Of a stretch of DNA of 64,000 nt, positions 1 through 10,400 are shown piece by piece. Each line of letters opens with the position of its first letter. The first letter of the stretch is position 1. Origin of the DNA: Certhia americana (Eukaryota; Chordata; Aves; Passeriformes; Certhiidae); the NCBI GenBank assembly GCA_018697195.1, contig CM031857.1:65882607-65946606 (forward strand), in the 5' to 3' direction. Position numbers and translations under genes: made by a program. The notes under the pieces are model-generated. The model ran no database searches, had not been told where the DNA came from, and worked only from the letters and a program-made list of their open reading frames with translations.

Positions 1-70
1 CGGCGGGAAGCGGGAAGGCAGGGCGGCGGGCAGGGCGGCAGGAAGCGGCGGCGCCCCGGTCGCCGCGGTG

Positions 71-368
71 ATGGCGTGGCGCGCGGCCCCGCCCCCTGAG
101 GGCAGGAGGAATGGCGCGCGTTGCCGCGGCTGCCCGGGGTGTGTGGGGCTGACCCAGCAGTGCGGTCTGCTGCCCTCAGAACCCCGCCGCTGCCGGCTTA
201 CCGCTTGGGCAGCTGTCTGCTGCCTTCCCGCACCTCCGGGAATCCTGCGGGACGAACAGATTCCCCTTTTCCCGAGCTGCTCCCGGCTGCTGTGGGGAAG
301 GAAGCCCCGGAGGGCAGCCCCGCTGTCGCTGGCGTCTCCTCCCGGCTGGGCTCTGAGCAGCGCTGTCT
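71..368 (+). other. Long upstream ORF crossing the exon 1-2 junction
   Basis: From the ATG at 71 the frame stays open to the exon 1 donor. If exon 1 (ending at 368) is joined to exon 2 (starting at 1182), the frame continues and stops at TAA 1217-1219, 26 bases before the PIBF1 ATG, giving about 111 residues. The predicted peptide is Arg-, Pro-, Cys- and Ala-rich, as expected of translated CpG-island DNA, and I recognise no domain. It is listed as a possible regulatory upstream frame, not as a protein gene. Confidence 0.25.
111..152 (+). other. Short upstream ORF in exon 1
   Basis: The ATG at 111 lies in a strong context (G at -3, G at +4) and runs 13 codons to a TGA ending at 152. If included in the mature transcript it would be expected to lower initiation at the PIBF1 start at 1246. 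Whether it is transcribed depends on the unmapped start site. Confidence 0.3.
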
Positions 369-1181
369 GTAAGTAGCAGCCGTGGTCTGTGCCAGGTGGT
401 TGTAAAAGTCTCTGTGGCTGCTGGGTTAACCACCCTGGCAAGAACAGCGCAGCTGGTGGTGCTGAGAAGGCAAAAGTCAGCAAGGTTTGAGAGGAGCTTG
501 TAGCCAGGTCGAGGCCGGGCTCTCTTGCCTTGCACCCAGCTATAGGATAAGAGGACAAAGCCTCCAGCTGCACCAGGGGAGTTTAAGGTTGGACATTAAG
601 TGGAATTTCTGAACAGGTAGGGTGATTGGGCATTGGAATGTCCTGGCAAGGGGAGTGGTGGAGTTACCATCGCTGGAAGTGCTTAAGGAAAGATTGCACA
701 TGGCACTGAGTGCCATGGTGTAATTGACAAGGAATATTCGGTCGTAGGTTGGACACTATGATCTCAGAGGTCTTTTCCAACTTATGTGATCCTGTGAGTA
801 GAGTATTCCTTTACTGTTTTCCCCAGTAAGTCGTGTTATGCCTGTTGTAGGGCGCTGTATACAACACCTGGATCTCAGGAGTTTTCAGTGTATGTGCTTT
901 TGATAGTGTGCATATCTTTATTTAACTATATCATCATGCTAGTAAGCTAGATTCACACTGGCGTTTGCACTGGTATTTCGCTTATTGTAGTTAAAACACT
1001 TGATAATGATTGTTCAGGAGATGAGTCCTCCGGCAGCAGCCCTCCGGAGCATCTCAAAGTATTTTTCTTGAGCGAAAAAAACATGTTCATGTGATACTGA
1101 GAAGCATGGCTTGTTTAGTGGTCTAATGTAGTGGTTAGTTTTTCATAATGACGTTCCATTTAATTGTTTTGATTCTTGCAG
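369..1181 (+). other. PIBF1: PIBF1 intron 1
   Basis: The intron is 813 bases with GT-AG ends and runs from the CpG-rich promoter edge into AT-rich sequence. It holds a CR1 3' end (575-797). Nothing else is recognised. Confidence 0.5.
575..797 (+). repeat. CR1 LINE, 3' end, sense orientation
   Basis: This matches the 3' end of avian CR1 elements: a GGTGGAGTTACCATCGCTGG segment, then gtaggttggacactatgatc and gaggtcttttccaact, ending in the cttatgtgatcctgtga tail. CR1 copies are 5'-truncated non-LTR retrotransposons; this one has lost all coding sequence. Divergence from the consensus I remember is moderate, so the copy is not recent. Confidence 0.85.
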
Positions 1182-1497
1182 TTGATTCTTCAGGGGGCTC
1201 ATCTCAAAGTATAGCTTAAAAAAGCTTTGCAGATTGTGGAGGAAGATGTCACATAAAAGCTCTAAGGCAATCAAGAAAGTAAACGTTTCCAGCTCCCTGG
1301 AATCTGAGGATATCAGCTTGGAAACCACAGTACCAACTGATGATGTCTCTTCCTCCGAAGAGAGAGAAGGTACTGTAAAAATCACGAAGCAGCTGATTGA
1401 ACGGAAGGCGTTGCTCCATAATCTTCAGCTGCTTAAAATAGAATTATCACAAAAAAACTTGATGATTGACAACTTGAAAGTTGAATATTTGACCAAG
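1182..1497 (+). CDS. PIBF1: PIBF1 exon 2 (start codon; coding 1246-1497)
   Basis: The acceptor TTCTTGCAG ends at 1181 and the donor GTAAGTAG starts at 1498 after AAG; the intron is phase 0. Sixty-four bases of 5' UTR precede the ATG at 1246. The exon codes for residues 1-84: a Ser/Thr/Asp/Glu-rich N-terminal segment with an SSSEERE acidic cluster, then the first Leu-rich helix ([20 protein letters not shown]). A second possible acceptor (CTTCAG, ending at 1193) would only shorten the UTR. The upstream in-frame codons TTG TGG AGG AAG are not part of the conserved protein. Confidence 0.93.
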
Positions 1498-4400
1498 GTA
1501 AGTAGTGTTTCTCCTTCCATTATATAATTTTTCCTTGATGTTGGTGTTTTTAGAGTATGATAGAAGCTTCTGTTCTGAAAAGAACAGAATTACATGACAA
1601 AGGTCTGCTTAGGTGGTTTGGGGGTTTTCTTGCTGTGTTTTGTTTGTGTTCTTCAATGAGAAGAAGGGGAAACAAAGGTATAGAAAGCTTAGCTGACTCG
1701 TTCAAGTTGTTTTATTTATATATAAGTAAGGGAGGATCTAATTAGTTTTATCTTTCCTAAATACAAAGGAAAAACACCTGTGTTCTTTCAGAAATGTAGA
1801 ATAATTTTGTCACTCACGTTAGTAGCATAACAGGGCTTTGAACCTGACCTTGTGGAGTATTGGAAAAGGTGATCTGAATACTCTTGAATTCTTTGTTAAT
1901 GAAGATAGGGATAGAATATACCAACATGCTAACAATAGATTTTGGTGTGTACAGCTTGCATGAAGATGCATGAAATTAAGAAAGGTGTAAAAACATTGCC
2001 ACATTTGTGGACAGTTCATTTTTACATTTGCTATCAGGTTTTTGTTGGCTTTCTGCTCTGAGTTTAAGCCTAACTTGAAATTAGTTGAACAAATAGCTAT
2101 TTGGCTGAAAAAGACCCATTTAAGAACTAAGCCTTTTTTTTTTTAGCTCATTGGGGCAAAGTCCATATCATATACTGTGAAGCCCTAGTGTGTTTAGAGG
2201 TCTTGTTAGGCCACCATTATTGCATTACCCACAGCATTGGGATCTTCATGTTTTTATTTCAACGTGTTCTTTGTGTGAGATATTTTTTAAAAAATAGTAT
2301 GGTAACTTTGTTTTATACTCATTCACGTTATTTATGTTTAGATTGAGGAGCTAGAGGAGAAGCTTAATGATGCAATCCATCAAAAGCAGCTGTTGTCGTT
2401 ACGACTGGATAGTCAGTTGGCATTACAGCAAGAAGATGCCAGGTATGATGGAAGTAAAATGAAGAACTTTGTGTTTAACAAATTAGTGAGTTAATTTGAA
2501 TTTGTGTAGATAAGTTATTAACAGAAATAGATAATTATGAGTTGCAGGAATAGGATTTTTTTTGCGTGTTATATTAATGTTTTTCCTTCTAAAAATTGCA
2601 TTTGCTTATTTAGTTTATATATAAGTAAATTTGATTTCAACTCTCACTGGCTGAAGTTTGTGGATTTGGTTCTATGTTACCTAAATTCAAAATCTAGTAG
2701 GAAGAGGTAATAAAAGTGTTCTTAAAACCAATAAAGAGCAAAAGGACTAGGCAGATGTGACAGAATTTCCATCAATTTAAACAGAATTTTTAATGCCTGC
2801 AGCAGCATAGAGGACTTGGGAAAGGTAAGTGCATAATGTTTAGCTTTTCCAATTAGTACTTCTTATTTGTCAGAAATTCTTTCAGTTGATGATGTAGAAA
2901 CTCACTTTCCATGTTGTCTTTTCTGAAATATTTGGAATTAACCTGAAAAACAGACTGGCTAGCAAGCTTCTCCAAACCATTTTGTCAATTGAGTATCTCC
3001 ACACCGGTGAAGGAAGAGCATTACTTACACAGTCTCATGTTAAAGTAGAGTTTATGGGATGTGACTGCTTCCGAATTCTATTCTGTAGTAAGGCTACAAC
3101 AGATTTAGGGAAGTGGAGCCAGACCTGTTATTATTTCCAGCAGAGTTTTTCAACTGAGAGCAGCTTATTGTCAGAAAAACATTTGTCACTCTGTATGCTC
3201 AGATGCACCAGAGTGGAATATTTTTATGCTGGCCACACGAGTTGAAGAGTGCTCAGTAAAAGAGTACTGATGTGCAAACTGTTAGTAATAGGCGTAAAAA
3301 AGTTAAACTACTTTTCCCAATCTTTTCATTACTTTTCTTGTCAGTCTTTTACTTCACTTTTTATTCTCATGTAATAGAATTGTACGCACTATGGAGTGTG
3401 TCCTTGTGTGACTGCTTTGCTGACCTCAGACTTCCTCTCACCTTTACCCTACCAGTGGGGTAGATGTTGCCTGGTAATACTAGTTAGTATTTTTCTATTC
3501 CTTTCCAAGTAATGCAGAAATGACCATGTTTTTAAGTGTAATTTGAATGTTTTCAAACTAAAAAATAAAAAGTAGGTTAGTTGTCTTTGATTTAAATAAA
3601 ATAAACTTCTAGTAACTAATGTGCAGTTTGTCTTGCTGTATAAAACCTCATCGCTGATGATTATAGTAGTGATTGTGTTTTAAGGCTGGAAGTAAGGCTG
3701 CTTATTCTATTGTAGTAGTGGTTGGTTTGTTGCTGTTTTTTTTTTAATAAAGGACTCCAACTTTGTATGTTACAATGGTTAGAAAATTAAGGGTTGATAT
3801 GACTGAGCAGATGCTGAAACTTGGTAAGACCCAAGTTCAAGTGTTTTACCAGCTCCTTGAGGTTCGTGTGGAAGTAGATTCTGCTTTTTCATGTTTTTAA
3901 CCTTTTAACTGGAAAATTAAGTTTAGTTCATAAATTCAAGTTTGCATATGTGGAGATTGTCTCTTCTCAGGTTCTGCTTTGTATTGTCAGTGACTATAAA
4001 ATACCTAGCTTTTTTTATATACTGTATCTGATATGACTGTTTGGCCATGGTGGTGTGCATTCTGGCACTAATTACCTAATCTTCATAAATTTTTCCCTCT
4101 ACGAAGTAGCAGAACTCACTTCTTTTCCAGGGTATTGTGAAGCTTTGTCACTTGTGTTATTACCTGATATCTTCTGTTTTCAAATCCATCTCGAAGGAAA
4201 CATCAGGCTCTAATGAAGCAAGAAATGGAAACTATTCTATTGAGACAGAAGCAGCTGGAGGAAACGAATCATCAGTTGAGAGAGAGGGCTGGAGATATCC
4301 GTCGTAGCTTGCGAGACTTGGAATTAACAGATGAATGCTATGAGAAGCTCAAGTCTCTTCCTGAAGATCAGCTTTCTATCCCTGAATATGTTTCAGTAAG

Positions 4401-7400
4401 TATTAGGTTTTGTACTGCTTTAAAATATACCCTGTATCTGTGTCTGGCTGGGACAGAGTTGACGTTCTTCATAGCAGTCTGAATCTTGCTGTGCTTTGCA
4501 CTGGTGGCTGAGACAGCATTTTGGCTGTTGCTGGACAATGCACAACATCAAGGATTTCTTTTTTCCCCTATTCTGCTATATGCCCCAGCAAGCTATGAAT
4601 GGTCATGAGATTGATAGGGGACAGGCTGGACAGCTGACCCAAATTGGCCAGAGGAATATTCCGTACCATAAAATGTCATACTCAGCAGAAAAAATAGGAG
4701 GTAGAGGAAGAAAGAGGAGGTGGGGTGTGATGGCTTCCCAAGGTGGCTATTACTCAGGGACTGGCTGGATATCAGTTTTGATCAGTTTCCCCAGTTTCTG
4801 GGAGGTGATGAGTTCCTTGCTATTTCTCTGTTTTCCTTTTTAAGCTCACCTCTCTCCTTCAGTAATTGTTTTGAGAACTTGACACCTAAGTTTTCTTGCT
4901 TTTGTTTGTTCTTCTTATTTTCTCCTCTCTCCTGCTCCCAAGGGAGGCAGCAAGTGGGTGAGCAGCCATATAGGCTTCTGGGTAGGCTCAACCCACCACG
5001 AGCCGTAAATTATGGTGGGTTGTGGGTTTTTTTTATTTCCAACAAGATGTAAAGGACCTTCAGAGGCAGGTGTGTTTCCATATCAGTCTGTTATGACTGG
5101 GTTCTAGTAAAGAGAGGAGCTTTTTAATCCCTGATTCTGATGTCTTGAAAGAGAGTAGACTGCTGACATATTTTAAGGATGTTAAGCAGATGGAATGTTG
5201 CAATTAAAATGTGAGCACACATTGATGATATGAAATACAGCAGGCTGAAACAAGGAATTTGAAACTTGGTTTGCCAGAACCATGAGCTGGGATTGCTCTT
5301 GCAAACATCCCTTACTTTTCTCTTATGCTTTCCGTATGTCCCTTTCCTATTTGGCTAAACACGGGAAACAAGGTGTACCTTAAAGTATACTGTAAGATTC
5401 ATTTTCTTGGTTTAAGATGTTTGTTAATTACAGCTTGTGGGTATGTGGAGAGGCCACAGTGTACTCTTGTTTGCAATTAGAAGTCTTTGGGACGTGTCCA
5501 GAGCATTCCAGCTGACTTAAGAGAATGAAGAAGATTTAGACATATAAACCTTAATTCACCAAAATATTAGCATTGTACTTACTGTACTTACGTTATTAAA
5601 GAAGCTGTAAATAATTCAGTGTTAAAAACCTTAGTACATTTGAGGTATAAATGCTACACGAATGAATTCTCTGACTCAAAGTCATGCTTTACTGTGCTCT
5701 AGATATGCACAGAGAAGTAAAAATTGTCGTCCTTACCTAAAGAATTTTCTTGTGAACATCTTTTAAAAAGCTGGGCTTTTGAAAGTGCTAGGAAAATCCT
5801 AAGGCTCTGTGGGATAAACAAGAACATGTAGCTTGGGTACTGTTATCACCCCCTAGCTGTCTCCTGTAACCACTGCCCTCTGCAAATGTATTTGACAGGG
5901 TTTTGTTGATTCCTGCATCACCATGGTTGCAAAAAACCAGATTTTTAACAGAAACTGAAATCCATGTCAGTGGATCTATTGAAATTGGTGTGCAGGAAGT
6001 TCAGGACTTCAGGAATTGATTGGCAGTCAGTACAAAAGACTACAGCCAGGCAGGATAGATACCAGGAGTTAGTAACCTTGTCAGCTGCTTTAAGTGAAGC
6101 TGTCACAGCACAACTTAAGATTTAATTTGTGAGTAGAAAATGGCTATCAAAAAGATGTGAAGTAAGAGAGATGAGTAGCAGCCACCTTCTACCCTTAACC
6201 TTCTATTCTTTTACTCTTGTGTTCAACCAGTGAATGTTATTTTTATCTGTGACAGAAACTAGTCTGCTTAAATGTTCAGTGAAGCTCCTTTCTTCTTTAC
6301 ACACTACTTTTTCTTTTGAAGAAGTCATTTTTAGACCTTGTCTTTTTCTGGATAAGGCATTCTAAAAATGTAGTAAAGTGCTATTTTCTGCCTTTTTTAG
6401 CAGAGGATTAGTGTGAACCTAAAAGTATCAGTTAAGTTTGGTGATTGTTTATCATCTCTTTGAGTTATGCAGCTTATACAGATGCTGGGAGGCTACTGAA
6501 CTATTTTGCACATCCTGTCTGTGCATCCATTTGGCTCCCAAAGGCTGGGGAAAGGACTTTGAAGGGAACACTGTTTCCTGCTTTGCTTGCCTGAGGAGAA
6601 ATTGTGCACTTTTAAGCAGTTAAAATTTCTGACTCCAAATCTATGTGCAGATTAATAATACCCACTGATATTAGGGTAAAATTTTCCTTGTCAAAAAGGG
6701 TTCTCTTAGACAACTTGAGCAAGAAGTTTTCACTCTTTTTCCCTATTTATCAGTGATTAAATACTGCCTTGCAATTCTCCAGGATGGAAGTAGACATGTA
6801 TATAATGCTTAGACTTTATTTGAAACCTGGTGTACTGGACAAACAGCAGGAAGAACTTAAATGCAGATTTTGTATATAGAGGTATTGTAAGTTTGAAACA
6901 CTGGAATTAAAGCAAATGTGAACTGTTTTTCACTGTTCTTCCACAAAGGGGTGCAATAGTGACATGTTAGAACAAAGCCTAGATACTGTTTAATGCTAAT
7001 GATGACAACTGAAAAATCGTATTTTACACATCTTTCTCTTAAAATCATACTTTTTTGTTTTGAACTTATATGTAAAAATTCAGATTTTGGTTTGTTCATT
7101 TCTAAGATGTTTTTAGAAACAGTGTATATAAAATTTGAAAGTACTTCAGGCTGTTAAATGGTTCAGTTGCCAAGCACCAGTTCAGTTTGTTCAGTAAGGT
7201 GAACCTCTTGTGTACTCCACTGTAAAAAAATTTTCAGCAATTTTTAAAAAAATGGTTTCTGCAAGTTCTGTTTGAACTGACTTTAATTGCCATGTCTTTT
7301 AGGTATATCATTTTGTTAACTGAATCTCAGTTGCTGTTTGTTCAAGAAGGCAGTTAACTGATGCAAATGCTTTCACAGAACTTCGTTTAATAGAAGCAAA

Positions 7401-10400
7401 CTTTTTCAGCCTCTGCACCCACCCATTTTTTCCTAATTCTAGTTTTCCATAAATTGTGGTGGGCACATGCTAAGAGCTTTTTTAAAATTGCCTAGAAAGT
7501 GGTAACTGTTTACAGCGCATCAGTATAAATTCGTGATTTTTAAGATACGCAGTTGTTTCTGAAATCCCTTTTAGAATAAGTTTTGTTTCTGCTATACTGT
7601 ATATTGAATTGGCAAGAGGCAGTGTGTGCTTTGATTGCTGGGTTACATGAAGGTTCACTGGCTAGCAAACCAGCTAAATAGCAGCAACAGTTGAACTGCT
7701 ATAACCTCAGCCTCATCTGCTGCATTCATTTGCACTTTCTTATTACCATGTAATGATTTTTTCTTGGGAAGGTTGTGTAAACACATTTATCCTTGATACC
7801 TGTGTCCCATGTAATCTTGTTTTCTACTGGGAAATCTGTTTTAAGGTTATTGTGTTTTGGTAAGTAATTGTGATGTGATAGCACAGGTTTCCTAGGGATA
7901 CTGCAGTAGAAATACAAGAACTTACTGGAAAAGCAGGTGTGGTTTTAAAAGAAACCCACAATGCTTTAAATGGTTATCAATTAGTGATATTCAAGGTTAC
8001 TTCTTTCTTAAGAAATGAAAAATTGAATTATCAGGTACTACAGTTAAAAATACTAATCTTTTAGTCATGTTGCACACTTGCCTTATTGTATAAACCATAC
8101 TACACCTGTGTTTACATTGCAAATTTCCATGGCATCTGTGTTTTTTTGAATTGTAAGCTGTCAATTATATAAAATATACCTGGAACTTTTCTTAGTCTTC
8201 AGCTGTTTGCAGGTAGCAAAACAGAGATCTGTCTTCCTTCTGCATGGAAGTGCAGTACATCTTGCTCTTGAATGCTTACTTAGTCTGTGCTTTCTTGTCT
8301 GTATTTCTACTTTAATCTTATATCAAAGAAAGAATTAGGGATGGAGGGTATGCAATAGCTGTTGCATGAAAACAGTGCCTACTTTTTTATTCTTTTCACA
8401 CACACCCCCAAATGCAACATTTTAAGGTATTAAGTTAATCTGTGAATAATAACCTCTGTGTACGTGTATGTGGGTGTATATCAAAAAAGCTCTTTCTTTG
8501 TTTTGTCTCTTTCTGGTTTTTTATACTGACTTTATGGTTTTACTACTGTATTTTTTAGTCTTCTTGATCAGAAGAAAAGTTCTGAAAAAGTTTTATGGAT
8601 GTCAGACTTACTTGCCTGAGACAGTGGCTATGACTAGTGTGGGGGAAGAGAGAGGAGTATGCGTTGGAGATTTTGATTTTTTTAAAATCCAAAGGTTGGA
8701 TTTTTTTAGTGTTAATTTAGCAGAATCAGGTCTTTCAGAGCTTTGGTTTTCTGATGCAGTTGAATCCATACACCAGCATGTTACCACTGAAGATGTGTGT
8801 GGAGGGGGTGTTATGGTTTTTCCTGGTTATGTGCTGTTCCTGCTCCCTGTACTTGCTCTTGGATTTTTTCTTGGTGCAAATTCAGCACACTGAGCTGGCA
8901 GAACTCAAAACAAAACAAATCTCTCCATTTCTACACACCCCATAAAAATTTATATTGGCTTGGGGGAGGTTAGTAAGTTAAGTTGGTTATTACTAAATTT
9001 TTTTTTTGGTTTGTTTGGGGTTTTGTTTGGGGTTTGGCTTTTTTTTTTTTCTTTTCTCTTTTTGCACTGTAAATCAAATAGGCTCTAGGTTTGGCACAAG
9101 GAAGTGTGTGGGGCCATGTGTCCATTAGCAGCTGTTATTTTTTTGATTGGTCAGCCTGAGTGGAAGTTGCCTTAGTTGTACAGCAATATAATCTTTACCT
9201 TTATGGCATGCCCTAGAAATAATTTGGTAAATAACTGTCATAAAATGTTAGGCTGATGTGTTTTTAGATTTGTAGTTTTGCAGTTTCAGTTTTGCTAGTT
9301 TCGACTTTGAATATCTGTCTTGTTCTTCTAGGTCCGATTCTATGAAGTAGTCCATTCCTTAAGAAGAGAACTAAGTGATCTACAGATGAAAAAGGAGAGT
9401 CTAACGGAAGAACTAAGTGGGTACAGATCCCAGTTGAAGCATCTGACAGAGGTCTGTCCTCCTTAGTTATCTCAGTTGAGAAACTGTGAATATATATTGC
9501 AAAAATCTCATTCTCCAAATCATTCTTCTTGCATACTTATATACGAACATATGTATATATATATACACACATGCATATATATATATATATATGCATACTT
9601 CTACATAAGATATAAAAGATTTTTTGCTGTATCAAAATTACTGCAGGTAGAAGAGGGTGGGGAGGGAAAGAAAGAGGAAATAAGCTTTATACATCCTTTT
9701 ATAACAGCTAACTTTATGCTCTGGCTACCCCGCAAGATTTGCTCATGGGGTTATTCAGGGTAGTCTCTTACGACTGTGTTGTGCTTTCTGAGGACAAGAT
9801 TTCAAGGTGTGGGAGCTGGACAGGAGATCCCAGAAGCAGCTGAAAACATCTTGATGGTTCAGTGTATAGTTTTTGAGATGGAGATTTCTTGGTAGTAGTT
9901 TGCTTCACCTTTTGTTTTAATGTTACAAAAATGTAGTTTTATAAGTTCTTTGGAGTTGCATCTTCTCTGTTACATTTTTTCAATTCTTTGTATTTTAATT
10001 TTCCTATTTGTTTCTAGGATAAAGAAAAAGATAATTTGTTGTTGCCTTTTTTCCCCGGTGAAATTTGCTTACAGTATAATCATGTGTGAAGAGAAATTCT
10101 TTATAAAAAGTTTATCTTGTGAAATTCATGTACTTTCATTTCTCATTCTGATCGAATTAGAGAAAGTAGTCAATAAAATTTATGCATTTGTGTGCTTCAG
10201 CATTATTCTATGTCACCATTTGTAATTGAGATTAAACTAATCCTGTTAATTTTTCTCTTGCATAAGCATTTTTCTTCATTGTGCATTTAGTGTGCTTTGA
10301 TTTAATAAAATTGTACACGAGGATTTCAGCCTTTGAGATTTAACTGACATCTATTAACTTCTGCTGAAGCAAATTAACAAGATAGTCGATAACAATAATT

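Larger units (their letters stand above)
1..368. promoter_or_regulatory. PIBF1: CpG-rich promoter region of PIBF1, probably shared with DIS3
   Basis: The first 370 bases are strongly GC-rich and dense in CpG, then composition drops sharply to the AT-rich level of the rest of the window, which is the pattern of a housekeeping CpG-island promoter. No TATA box is visible. Positions 2-9 read GGCGGGAA, a match to the E2F consensus, and a related GCGGGAAG follows a few bases later. In mammals PIBF1 and DIS3 are transcribed divergently from one short shared region; that this holds here is inference, since nothing left of position 1 can be seen. The transcription start cannot be placed from sequence alone. 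Confidence 0.65.
1..368 (+). other. PIBF1: PIBF1 exon 1, non-coding (5' UTR), start not defined
   Basis: A good donor, GTAAGTAG, begins at 369 at the end of the CpG-rich block, and the next clear acceptor (TTCTTGCAG, ending at 1181) lies just upstream of the PIBF1 start codon. I therefore read 369-1181 as intron 1 and the sequence before it as the non-coding first exon. The 5' limit is unknown. The exon contains two ATGs (71 and 111) that would open upstream reading frames if transcription starts before them. An alternative donor or a shorter exon is possible without transcript data. Confidence 0.5.
4396..9331 (+). other. PIBF1: PIBF1 intron 4
   Basis: The intron is 4936 bases. It begins with a solo LTR (4439-5001). 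From about 5,000 to 8,990 I see unique-looking AT-rich sequence, including an unassigned open stretch near 8,470-8,890 that is Phe/Leu-rich and unlikely to be coding. A T/G-rich tract lies at 8998-9063. Confidence 0.9.

Noticed and set aside
68..535. Open frames in the CpG island as protein genes
   Set aside because: Low stop density is expected in GC-rich DNA; the peptides lack domains. Only the + strand ATGs are kept as possible upstream frames.
1234..1245. Upstream in-frame TTG TGG AGG AAG as a PIBF1 start
   Set aside because: It is not an ATG, and family homology begins at the ATG at 1246, which has A at -3.
8468..8893. 141-codon open stretch on the + strand in intron 4
   Set aside because: Hydrophobic, Phe/Leu-rich translation of T-rich intron DNA, no conserved motif, no splice or promoter support.
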